Source: PALSA-968 sp964387075
Lineage (GTDB): Bacteria; Bacteroidota; Bacteroidia; B-17B0; Aurantibacillaceae
DNA: 64,000 nucleotides
Reading direction: 5' to 3'
Assembly: GCA_964387075.1 (NCBI GenBank)
Contig: CAYLVB010000006.1
Coordinates: forward strand, 1-64,000
Shown: piece by piece, positions 27,225 to 35,063 of the stretch
How the letters are laid out: the number at the start of each line of letters is the position of its first letter
Position numbering within the stretch: position 1 is the stretch's first letter
Translations under genes and position numbers: made by a program
Notes under the pieces: generated by a model
Told to the model about the DNA's origin: nothing
The model's input: only the letters and a program-made list of their open reading frames with translations
Database searches by the model: none

Positions 27225-28577
27225 TTATGGTTTGATCCCGTATTTGTTACTGTAACGTTTATATTGTTCCTGCTGCGTATTGGTAAGCATCAATTTCCTG
27301 CCGTTTAAGAAAGCTAAGATAATATTATTTGTTTTCATGTCCAAGGCGTCGCCTGTGCTGATGAAAAAGGAGGCATTTTTCCCCACTTCGATACTGCCTA
27401 TCTCATTCTCTACCCCCATGATCCTCGCCACATTGTAAGAGATCGCCGCCACAGCCTCTTCGTTGCTCAAACCATAAGCGCGGGCCGTTCCGGCGAGGAA
27501 AGGGATGTTGCGCGCGTTCTGACCTTCCTGGTCGCCCGCATTTTGCAAACAGTATTGAACCGAATCCTTCTGTAACAGGTAAGCCAGTTTGTAGGGCAGG
27601 TCCACATCATCAAAATCGGCATCGGGCAAACTGTGCATGCGGGTGATCATCACCGGGATATTGTTCTGCTTTAAAAGCTTTGTGATCTTCCAGGAATCAT
27701 TTCCGCCCACAATGACCGGCTTTTTGATCTCAAACTGCTTCACAAAATTCAGAGAAGCGATGATGTCCTTCACAAAATCCGTATGGATATATAATGCCTG
27801 CGTTCCGGCAAACACGCCACGCATGGCTTCATAGCGCAGGTTCTTTTCCTCGATCACGGTTTGAGAACAATACGATTTTGCATCCGAGAAGAACTTCTTC
27901 AATTCGTTCATCTGCTCATCATACTTCGTATTGCCTGTAGTTGGTACATCCGGACCCTCTATATTGAACTGCGCCCGGAAAGTCACCTTCGGAAAATTAA
28001 CGTGTATTCCATCGTCCTTTTTCATCGCCGCATCTTCCCAGTTCCATCCGTCCAAACCCATAATGCTGGAGCTTCCGCAAATGGTTCCGCGACGCGGAGT
28101 TACCTGCGCGAACAGAACGCCATTCGTACGCACAGTAGTAATTACTTTTCCTTCGGCATTATACGCAATGAGCGAACGCACGTGCGGATTATATGCGCCC
28201 ACCTCGTTGTAATCATTCGTAGCGCGCACCGCGTCAACCTCGGTAATACCCAAAGTTGTATTGGGAGCAATGAAGCCCGGGTAAGCATGAGCCCCGGCCA
28301 ATGAATAAGTGGTATCGAAGGCGCCAGATTCCAGTTTAATGAGCCTCGCATCTCCAACCAAAGTGATCTTACCGTCCTTAAAACCGATCACGCCATCCTC
28401 GATGGTCTTTCCATTACCAATATGAATGAACACATTACTGATAAGGATAGACTTACTTTGTTTTGGCGCCGGAGTTGGCGTTTGGGCAATTATTAATTCA
28501 GCATTAAGAATTAAGAATGCCAGCAACCAGATCGCTCTTGTGATTTGATAATTTGATAGTTTATTGATTCGCTTCAT
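27225..28577 (-). CDS. Exported amidohydrolase-like protein, first metal motif lost
   Basis: A 450-residue member of the amidohydrolase superfamily with a signal peptide. The composite-domain start (SILISNVFIHIGNGKTIEDGVIGFKDGKI, split) and the late SNEEAVAAISYNVARIMGVEN and GSIEVGKNASFFI are typical. Where active members have HxH after PGFID, this one reads PGFIAPNTTLG, so the first two metal ligands are missing, and I infer it is either inactive or metal-independent. The signal peptide is partly made of repeat DNA: KLSNYQIT comes from an octamer repeat and LILNAELII from four heptamers. It sits between a second degenerate amidohydrolase and the lipoprotein gene. Confidence 0.88.
   Translation of the reverse strand: MKRINKLSNYQITRAIWLLAFLILNAELIIAQTPTPAPKQSKSILISNVFIHIGNGKTIEDGVIGFKDGKITLVGDARLIKLESGAFDTTYSLAGAHAYPGFIAPNTTLGITEVDAVRATNDYNEVGAYNPHVRSLIAYNAEGKVITTVRTNGVLFAQVTPRRGTICGSSSIMGLDGWNWEDAAMKKDDGIHVNFPKVTFRAQFNIEGPDVPTTGNTKYDEQMNELKKFFSDAKSYCSQTVIEEKNLRYEAMRGVFAGTQALYIHTDFVKDIIASLNFVKQFEIKKPVIVGGNDSWKITKLLKQNNIPVMITRMHSLPDADFDDVDLPYKLAYLLQKDSVQYCLQNAGDQEGQNARNIPFLAGTARAYGLSNEEAVAAISYNVARIMGVENEIGSIEVGKNASFFISTGDALDMKTNNIILAFLNGRKLMLTNTQQEQYKRYSNKYGIKP
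28489..28516. repeat. In-frame heptamer repeat (ATTAAGA family) inside a signal peptide
   Basis: Four units, ATTATTA, ATTCAGC, ATTAAGA, ATTAAGA, read on the opposite strand as LILNAELII within the hydrophobic core of the 450-residue amidohydrolase-like protein. They belong to the same family as 28591-28646. Confidence 0.82.
28541..28570. repeat. Octamer repeat (ATTTGATA family) at the N-terminus of a CDS
   Basis: TGATTTGATAATTTGATAG, an 8-bp period, coding on the minus strand for KLSNYQI. Its 13-nt core TGATTTGATAATT recurs exactly at 43457-43469, just upstream of the CotH gene. Confidence 0.75.
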
Positions 28578-28590
28578 ACAATTTTTTTAT

Positions 28591-28646
28591 AATTCTTAAT
28601 TCCGCTTTACTAATTCCTAATTCTGCATTCTTAATTCTGCATCCTC
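28591..28646. repeat. Heptamer array (AATTCTK family) running into the 3' end of a CDS
   Basis: Eight contiguous 7-bp units: AATTCTT, AATTCCG, CTTTACT, AATTCCT, AATTCTG, CATTCTT, AATTCTG, CATCCTC. The right half codes for the last ten residues (EDAELRMQN and stop) of the 1026-residue amidohydrolase; the left half fills the gap to the next gene. Confidence 0.9.
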
Positions 28647-31600
28647 AATGGTTCCGTCCTCCATCGTTTCGCAATGGTATAGGCGCGGACGGCGCGGACC
28701 GGGTTTTTGCGTATTGGCGCCGTTCTGTTTTTCTTTGATCATTTTTAAGATGATGCGCGCGCGTTCTTTTTTGATCTCCTGGCGCAGTTTGGCATCTTCA
28801 TCCGCATCGTAATACACAATTCCATCAATAATGGTCTTTTCTGCTTTCGCGTTTATGGAAAGCGGGTTGTCGCTCCACAGAACAAGATCAGCCACTTTTC
28901 CAACCTTCACACTTCCTACCTTATCATCAATGTGCAACATCTTCGCCGGATTCAAAGTACAAAGCTTCCAGGCTTCCTCTTCTGTCAACCCACCGTATTT
29001 AATGGCCTTGGCAGCTTCCTGGTTCAATCTTCTTCCCATCTCGGCATCATCGCTATTCACAGCGGTGACCAATCCCATTTTTGTCATCAGCGCCGCGTTG
29101 TATGGAATAGCGTCCATCACTTCCATTTTGTAAGCCCACCAGTCGCTGAAAGTTGAAGCAGCCACTCCATGTGCTTTCATTTTATCGGCCACTTTGTATC
29201 CCTCCAGGATATGCGTAAAGGTATTCACCTTAAAGCCCATACTGTCGGCCACGTGCATCAACATGTCGATCTCTGACTTTACGTAAGAGTGGCAGGTGAT
29301 GAAACGCTTTTTATTGAGGATCTCCACCAAAGCTTCAAGCTCAAGATCTTTGCGGGGTGCAATCTTTAATTTATCCTTGCTCTCGGTGAAAGTCTTCCAT
29401 TTTGCGGCGTATTCTTTAGCGCGGGTAAAATAATCGTAATAAACCTGCTCAACACCCATTCGTGTCTGCGGGAAACGCACGCTGTTGAAATCACCCCAGT
29501 TGCTTTGCTTTACGTTCTCACCCAGGGCAAATTTGATGAAGCCATCCCATTTCTCATACTTCATATCCTCGGGAGGAAGTCCCCAACGCAATTTGATCAG
29601 CTGCGTTTGCCCGCCAATAGCGTTTGCCGAACCATGCAATAAATGCGCACAGGTAACACCGCCGCTCAACTGTCGGTAAATGTTGATATCGTCGCAATTC
29701 ACCACGTCGCCAATACGCACTTCAGCGCTCGATGATTGGGTCCCTTCGTTCACCCCTTCGCTGATCGCGATGTGCGAGTGCTCATCAATGATACCGGCAG
29801 TTAAATGCTTTCCCTTTCCGTCAATGACCTTGGCAAACGCGCCTTTTGGGGTGTCTATGTTCGGGGCAATACGAACGATCTTCCCATCAATAATGTAAAC
29901 ATCCTGGTCTTTCAGGATACCGGTAGAGTCATTGGTCCATACTGTTGCCGTCTTCACCAGGATCGCGCCCAAACGGTTCTTATATTTCTGTACCATGTTC
30001 TCTTTCAGTTCCGGGCGACCATAAGAAACGAAAGGATAATACACTTCGCCTACCTGGTAAACCTCTTTCTTCTTTTCATCCTTTTTCTTTTCGCTGAAAT
30101 CGCCGGTGCGTGTCATCGCAGCGTCATACCAAACCCCGTTGCCCGATTGCACCTTACCGGTAAATGTGTTCGAAGCCGCGCTATAGATCAGTTGGCATTG
30201 CACGAGTGTGAGGGAATCCTTGTTGAAATAGAAAACGGCGCTGTTGTTCTTGAAGCTCACGGTGAGATTCGTCTTCACGGTGTCTTTGAGGTTGATGTTT
30301 GAATTGAGCTTATCCGCTTCTCCACCAATTTCAATTTTGTATTTACTATCTCCGTAGCTCAGTTCATATTTTCCGCGGATATCGGGCATATTCAGGTCGC
30401 TCAAGCGGTAAGGCGTTCCGCCCACCCAGTTCTCGTAAATGACCGCGCCTTCTTCAAAAACGTTCTTTGAAGTGATCAGGAAATTGGCCAGCATGCCTTT
30501 TTTCAAAGCACCGATCTTATCACTCATGCCCAGCATCTCGGCGGGAATACTTGTTAATGTTTTCAGCGCGTTCTTTTCGTTCAAACCATATTGGATGGCC
30601 TTGCGCAGGTTCTTCCAGAACTTGGCTTTGTCCTTCAGATCGGCAGTTGTTATGGCGAAGGGAATGAAATTATCCTGCATGAACTTGGCGTTGGCAGGCG
30701 CCATTTCCCAATGCTTCAGATCGGCTGTGCTCACCAATTCGGCATCGTAAGGATCTTCCACATCATACGCGTCGGGAAAATTAAGCGGGATGATAAAACG
30801 GCAATTGGCCAGGTCCAGGTCGCTGATGCGCTGATACTCATCCCCCGATCCTTTAATGATGTATTTTACCTTGAACTCATCGCCTATTTTATCGGCGCGC
30901 AAGGCATTCAGCTTCGTGCTTACTTCAAAAACAGAGGGAAGCGATTGCAGCGAATTAAAAGCTTCCAGCGAAAGATTGTATTCGGTCTTGTTCTTATTCG
31001 TTGCATACCATTGCGCGTCAAGATAAGTTTGACGAAGCAGTGCAATACTTCCCATCAAAGAAGAGGGATAATCCTGTGTGGAAGTGCCTTTATTGAAAGA
31101 ATAAAAAGCGGCGGCCTTATCTTTCAGGATATTCTCGTTCTCTTTTTTCTGCGTGTTGAGCAGCACCACAGCCCCGCTTCCGCGCACGATACCATCCTTA
31201 TTGGAAGTAAGTACAGTGCCAAAACCCATTTTGCGCAATTCGTCCGCCTTCGCCTCATTATTCGCGAAGATCCTGTTCGCATCGATATCAGCCCTGATGG
31301 CCTGGTTCCACCCATAAGCGCCCTTGATATTACTTTCCATCTGAGGTCCGCCGAAGAAATTACGCGGTGCAGGCTTATTTTCAGGCATCCCGTAGTCGCT
31401 GTACATCTCAATGAAGGAAGGATAAACGTGCTTTCCCTTAAGGTCAACGCTCACGGCGCCATCCGGAACCTTTACTTTTTCAGCGGCTTCCACGATCATA
31501 CCATCCCTTACGAGGAGCGTAGCGTTAATGATGATGGTATTTGCATCCACGTGCAGCGTGCAATTGCTGAACGCGTAATAATTGTGATTGGGATTAGGCG

Positions 31601-31697
31601 CGCCGTTGGTTGGAAATGTTTGGATCTGAGATTGCAGATTGAAAATTGCAGATTGGAAGATCAACAGGGTAAGCGCGGTCTTTCTTAGTAAACTCAT
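28617..31697 (-). CDS. Large exported two-module amidohydrolase
   Basis: A 1026-residue exported protein with two amidohydrolase-like modules. The N-terminal module (about 45-450) has the fold phrases YYAFSNCTLHVDANTIIINATLLV and LKGKHVYPSFIEMYSDYG but no HxH. A middle beta region (about 450-600) follows. The C-terminal module has TAGIIDEHSHIAISEGV with an intact HxH, THILEGYKVADKMKAHG, and SDDAEMGRRLNQEAAKA with the likely catalytic Asp. So one active and one dead half are likely; substrate unknown. The signal peptide contains in-frame heptamers (LIFQSAIFNLQSQ) and the C-terminus is also repeat-derived. The first of a likely operon leading to the histidine kinase. Confidence 0.9.
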   Translation of the reverse strand: MSLLRKTALTLLIFQSAIFNLQSQIQTFPTNGAPNPNHNYYAFSNCTLHVDANTIIINATLLVRDGMIVEAAEKVKVPDGAVSVDLKGKHVYPSFIEMYSDYGMPENKPAPRNFFGGPQMESNIKGAYGWNQAIRADIDANRIFANNEAKADELRKMGFGTVLTSNKDGIVRGSGAVVLLNTQKKENENILKDKAAAFYSFNKGTSTQDYPSSLMGSIALLRQTYLDAQWYATNKNKTEYNLSLEAFNSLQSLPSVFEVSTKLNALRADKIGDEFKVKYIIKGSGDEYQRISDLDLANCRFIIPLNFPDAYDVEDPYDAELVSTADLKHWEMAPANAKFMQDNFIPFAITTADLKDKAKFWKNLRKAIQYGLNEKNALKTLTSIPAEMLGMSDKIGALKKGMLANFLITSKNVFEEGAVIYENWVGGTPYRLSDLNMPDIRGKYELSYGDSKYKIEIGGEADKLNSNINLKDTVKTNLTVSFKNNSAVFYFNKDSLTLVQCQLIYSAASNTFTGKVQSGNGVWYDAAMTRTGDFSEKKKDEKKKEVYQVGEVYYPFVSYGRPELKENMVQKYKNRLGAILVKTATVWTNDSTGILKDQDVYIIDGKIVRIAPNIDTPKGAFAKVIDGKGKHLTAGIIDEHSHIAISEGVNEGTQSSSAEVRIGDVVNCDDINIYRQLSGGVTCAHLLHGSANAIGGQTQLIKLRWGLPPEDMKYEKWDGFIKFALGENVKQSNWGDFNSVRFPQTRMGVEQVYYDYFTRAKEYAAKWKTFTESKDKLKIAPRKDLELEALVEILNKKRFITCHSYVKSEIDMLMHVADSMGFKVNTFTHILEGYKVADKMKAHGVAASTFSDWWAYKMEVMDAIPYNAALMTKMGLVTAVNSDDAEMGRRLNQEAAKAIKYGGLTEEEAWKLCTLNPAKMLHIDDKVGSVKVGKVADLVLWSDNPLSINAKAEKTIIDGIVYYDADEDAKLRQEIKKERARIILKMIKEKQNGANTQKPGPRRPRLYHCETMEDGTIEDAELRMQN
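31630..31657. repeat. In-frame RATTGMA heptamers inside a signal peptide
   Basis: GATTGCA, GATTGAA, AATTGCA, GATTGGA. Three units are 21 nt, so the reading frame is kept and the peptide repeats every seven residues (QSAIFNL then QSQ). Same family as the 17-unit array at 23681. Confidence 0.9.
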
Positions 31698-31734
31698 AAA
31701 ATGCAGTTTGAAGCTGCTAAAATAGCGAAAAAAA

Positions 31735-31832
31735 AGTATAAGTCGCGAGGCTAGGCTCGCGATGGCGAGTCAGGAGGTAAACTCCTGATGAAGAGCACAC
31801 TCTTCATTTACCTCGCCAGAGTAAGTATAAGG
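31735..31832. repeat. AGTATAAG-family repeat split by a 76-bp insert
   Basis: AGTATAAG ends at 31742 and GAGTAAGTATAAG(G) resumes at 31819. Joined, they equal the uninterrupted repeat AGTATAAGGAGTAAGTATAAG at 24851-24871. The intervening 76 bp are therefore an insertion without target duplication, or the uninterrupted form is a precise deletion. The rest of the 315-nt divergent gap (31698-32012) holds further repeat-like pieces such as CTCTGCGTCTTTGCG near 31859, and nothing else I can name. Confidence 0.85.
31743..31818. mobile_element. 76-bp element of four 7-bp stems
   Basis: Entirely built from four perfect 7-bp inverted repeats with short loops: TCGCGAG/CTCGCGA (31743-31762); an outer stem TGGCGAG (31763-31769) with CTCGCCA (31812-31818); and two inner hairpins, TCAGGAG/CTCCTGA (31770-31788, loop GTAAA) and TGAAGAG/CTCTTCA (31789-31806, loop CACA). 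All four left arms fit TNNNGAG. The only other bases, TTTAC at 31807-31811, complement the loop GTAAA, and GAGGTAAA (31774-31781) can pair with TTTACCTC (31807-31814) as an alternative fold. No protein gene is inside. Classed as mobile because an uninterrupted target copy exists in the window. Confidence 0.75.
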
Positions 31833-32012
31833 AATTTACGAAGGCCATTATCGTTGACCCTCTGCGTCTTTGCGCCCCCGCCTGCCAGAGTCATTTCAAT
31901 TTCCTTTCTACGTTGGGCAGGTCTGCGTGCCCTACTACGAAGTTCACCCTTGAGCAAAAAAGCGTCATTTCAGAAATATTTCTACATTTACGTCCCACTA
32001 AATTCACCGGCC

Positions 32013-33302
32013 ATGAAACATAGCTATGTTCTTCTTGTTGCCCTCCTGCTCTCGCTTACGGCTTTCCCGCAAAGCAAAAAAGCCATTAAGGCGGGCAAGT
32101 TCATCGATACGGAAAAAGGTCTTGTGTTAGAGAACCAAATAATTTTGATCGACAGCAACAAGATCATTGAAGTTGGACCTAAAGTGGTGATACCCGACGA
32201 CGCGGAGGTGATCGACCTGAGCACTGCCACCGTGATGCCCGGGCTCATCGATTGTCATGTGCATATCACCGGCGATCCCGACAAGAATTACTACGAAGAT
32301 ATTTTCCGGGAGACCGACATCGACAAAGCTGTGCGGGCGCATATTTATGCTAAGCGCACTTTGGAGGCGGGTTTTACTATGTGCCGTAATGCAGGCGCGC
32401 AAAACCTGATCGATGTTTCTGTTCGCAATGCCATCAACGACGGTACTTTTCCCGGTCCGCGTTTATTGGTTTCCTGCTTTGCCATTGGCGCCACCGGCGG
32501 GCATGCCGACATGACCGGTTTCAATCCCAATATCGACTGGAAATACAATAAGGATTTTACAGGCGTGGCTGATGGAGTAGAGGAAATTAAAAAACGTGTG
32601 AGGAATAATATCAAATGGGGCGCGGACTGGATCAAGTTCATGGCAACAGCGGGAGTTTTGAGTGAAGAAGAGAGTGTGGGTGCTCCGCAGTATTCTTTTG
32701 AGGAAATGAAAGCGCTTTGTGATGAGGCGCACATGTGGGGCAAAAAGGTTTGCGCGCATGCACACGGCACGGAAGGAATTAAAATGGCTGTCAAGGCAGG
32801 AGTAAGTTCAGTAGAACATTGCAGTTTGGTGGATGATGAAGGGATAAAATTGATGAAGACCAAGGGAGTTTATTTGGTGCCCACCATTTACGCGGTGGAT
32901 TATATCATTGAGAAATATTCTTCGAAAGGATACCCGCCCAAGATCATAGAGAAAGCGAAGAAACTGCGTGTACAAAAGAACGAGTGCTTTAAGAAAGCTG
33001 TGAAAGCCGGAGTGAAAATTGCTTACGGCACCGATGCTTCTGTGATACCCGCCGGGTGGAACGCCAAAGATTTCAAATACATGGTAGAATTCGGCATGAC
33101 GCCCATGCAGGCCATTCAGTCGGCCACCATCAACGCCGCCGATCTTTTAGATCACAAAGCCAAAGTTGGATCTATCACAAAAGGAAAGTTCGCGGATATT
33201 ATCGCGGTGTACGGAAACCCCATTGAAGACATTTCCATTCTTGAAAGGGTGCGTTTTGTGATGAAGGATGGGGTGGTGTATAAGAACGAAACTCCGAAGT
33301 AA
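32013..33302 (+). CDS. Exported metal-dependent amidohydrolase (imidazolonepropionase/prolidase-like)
   Basis: A 429-residue amidohydrolase. Start taken at ATG 32013 (MKHSYVLLVALLLSLTAFPQ), which gives a signal peptide; the upstream ORF extension to 31788 is repeat DNA. Metal motifs are intact: MPGLIDCHVHITGDP (HxH), CAHAHGTEGIKMAV and VEHCSLVDDEG for the later His ligands, and YGTDASVIP for the catalytic Asp. It ends with VGSITKGKFADIIAV, the usual composite-domain return. Similar proteins include Xaa-Arg/Lys dipeptidases and other prolidase-like enzymes; the substrate is not decided by sequence. Divergent from the two degenerate amidohydrolases. Confidence 0.93.
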   Translation: MKHSYVLLVALLLSLTAFPQSKKAIKAGKFIDTEKGLVLENQIILIDSNKIIEVGPKVVIPDDAEVIDLSTATVMPGLIDCHVHITGDPDKNYYEDIFRETDIDKAVRAHIYAKRTLEAGFTMCRNAGAQNLIDVSVRNAINDGTFPGPRLLVSCFAIGATGGHADMTGFNPNIDWKYNKDFTGVADGVEEIKKRVRNNIKWGADWIKFMATAGVLSEEESVGAPQYSFEEMKALCDEAHMWGKKVCAHAHGTEGIKMAVKAGVSSVEHCSLVDDEGIKLMKTKGVYLVPTIYAVDYIIEKYSSKGYPPKIIEKAKKLRVQKNECFKKAVKAGVKIAYGTDASVIPAGWNAKDFKYMVEFGMTPMQAIQSATINAADLLDHKAKVGSITKGKFADIIAVYGNPIEDISILERVRFVMKDGVVYKNETPK

Positions 33303-33390
33303 GTATGTTATCCGACGAAAGGATTTGACCGGCGCATCAGGAGTCTGCGATCTACGTCAGTAACAGGATGGGAATACCTGAAATACTAGA

Positions 33391-34917
33391 TCACCCTTTG
33401 ATAAAACTCAAGGTTATTATTTTCCCTTTTACCTCACCCTGTATAAAATACCGTCCCGGCGCAAGTCCATTGATCAAAAGTTCGTTACTACGCCTTTCCA
33501 CCTGAACTTCTTTTCCCAACCCGTCAAAGACCTTGCATGTTTCCAGGTTGCCTGGAATTCTCAGTACATCCAGGCTTGGATTAGGGGCTAAAAAAATATT
33601 TTCGGAAGATACGCCATAGATAATTGAGTTAGGCTGATCTAAGAGGGCAACCGCACAGAAGTCATCATAACCGCTCACGGATGTTGCTCCGGCAAGAATG
33701 ATCCTTCCTGAATTTTCTATAGCCAACGACCAAGCGTGGTCACTATTGGGAGAAACCGCTATTACCACATGGCCATTGGTTCCGAAGGTATTATCCGCGC
33801 TGCCGTTCGTGTTAAGGCGCGCGGCGGCGAAGTCGCCTATCACGCCGGTATTGGAAAGACCTGCCAAAACAATTTTCCCATTAGCATCGAGGGCAATTTC
33901 GTAAGCTCTGTCATCCCCCAGACCCACCGGCAGTGATATTTTTCCGTTTGTTCCAAAGGTATTATCCGGGTTACCTGATGCAGTAAGTTTTGCGCATGCC
34001 ATATCGAGGTTAGTACCGTTATTTGAGTAGCCGCCTACATAAATGTTATTACCTGCATCCAGCGCGATCGATTCGGCCACATCTCCACTGCCGGCAAAAT
34101 TAATGATGGCAACCCCATTGGTTCCAAACGAATTATCCAGTGCGCCGGAAGATGTAAGCCTTACCAGTGCCATATCATCCTGTCCGCTGTTATTATAATC
34201 GTAAGCGCGGCCCGCGACAATGATATTTCCATTGCCGTCAATTTTAACATCGTTCGCCTCGTCGTTATTGTTGATCGACACATAGATCACCTTTTTTCCG
34301 GTACTGCCGAATGTGTTGTCGAGCGTGCCATTCGTGTTCAATCTGGCCACAAAAAAATTTGAAGTGGTAGCGTCAGCGTAATCGGCCATGCCGGCGATCA
34401 CGATCTTCCCGGTGGCATCAAGGGCCACCGCGTTGGCTACCTCTACGAAGGTGGTAGGAAGCACAACTTTGCCGGCAGTACCAAACGTGTTATCGATAGT
34501 ACCATTGGCAAGTAACCGGGCCGCGCCAACGTTACGCACCAGCCCCTGGTAGGTAATTCCCACCAAAACAATTTTTCCATTGGCATCGATCGCCATATCC
34601 GTAACTTCGTCAATTGCATTGCCAAGCGAAAGGGTGGTAATACCGCCGGTGCCAAATGTATTATCCAGGCTTCCGTTAGCGTTTAATCTCACCACTGCAA
34701 AATCCTGGTCATTTACCCCTATATTTACTGTTCCTCCCAGCAGGATCTTTCCATTGGCGTCGATGAGAACACTCGTGGCCTCATCCTTGCTGAGAGAGGA
34801 AAGAGAAATAGTGGCAATTCCGGAATTACCAAAAGAAGGATCCGGCGAACCGGCCTGGCTCATGGCTGAAAATGAAATGCCAAAGACGCCTAAAAGAATA
34901 AAGTAATGTTTTTTCAT
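33391..34917 (-). CDS. Delta-60 repeat protein with T9SS type A sorting tail
   Basis: A 508-residue exported protein; I start it at ATG 34917 (MKKHYFILLGVFGISFSAMSQ) rather than 34962. Residues about 22-420 hold seven delta-60 repeats, each with DxNGKILLGG, FAVVRLNANGSLDNTFGTGG phrases, which fold as a beta-propeller. The sorting tail begins NIFLAPNPSLDVLRIPG and ends RYFIQGEVKGKIITLSFIKG. Expected at the cell surface or secreted. Ligand unknown. The 88 nt between its stop and the preceding amidohydrolase contain nothing recognisable. Confidence 0.92.
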   Translation of the reverse strand: MKKHYFILLGVFGISFSAMSQAGSPDPSFGNSGIATISLSSLSKDEATSVLIDANGKILLGGTVNIGVNDQDFAVVRLNANGSLDNTFGTGGITTLSLGNAIDEVTDMAIDANGKIVLVGITYQGLVRNVGAARLLANGTIDNTFGTAGKVVLPTTFVEVANAVALDATGKIVIAGMADYADATTSNFFVARLNTNGTLDNTFGSTGKKVIYVSINNNDEANDVKIDGNGNIIVAGRAYDYNNSGQDDMALVRLTSSGALDNSFGTNGVAIINFAGSGDVAESIALDAGNNIYVGGYSNNGTNLDMACAKLTASGNPDNTFGTNGKISLPVGLGDDRAYEIALDANGKIVLAGLSNTGVIGDFAAARLNTNGSADNTFGTNGHVVIAVSPNSDHAWSLAIENSGRIILAGATSVSGYDDFCAVALLDQPNSIIYGVSSENIFLAPNPSLDVLRIPGNLETCKVFDGLGKEVQVERRSNELLINGLAPGRYFIQGEVKGKIITLSFIKG

Positions 34918-35063
34918 AAGAATTATTATATCCGAAATTACCCGGATGAGGCCTGACCTCAAAAGAAAAAATACGGCTAAATACTAAACCCAAAGACCAA
35001 AATCAAGTATTATTAGATTGATCTTAAGACAATTAAACTTAAACAAAAGCATGCAGCCCAAGA

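Noticed and set aside
30591..31688. 365-residue ORF antisense to the large amidohydrolase
   Set aside because: The minus-strand frame has clear enzyme motifs over the same bases; the antisense translation is His/Arg/Ile-rich without domain features.
31735..31831. 8-bp target-site duplication (AGTATAAG on both sides) of the 76-bp element
   Set aside because: The uninterrupted repeat at 24851 already contains AGTATAAG twice, so both flanks belong to the host repeat; no duplication is needed.
27225..33302. Amidohydrolases as isoaspartyl dipeptidases completing cyanophycin breakdown
   Set aside because: All three carry signal peptides and two lack HxH, whereas the dipeptides are made in the cytoplasm.
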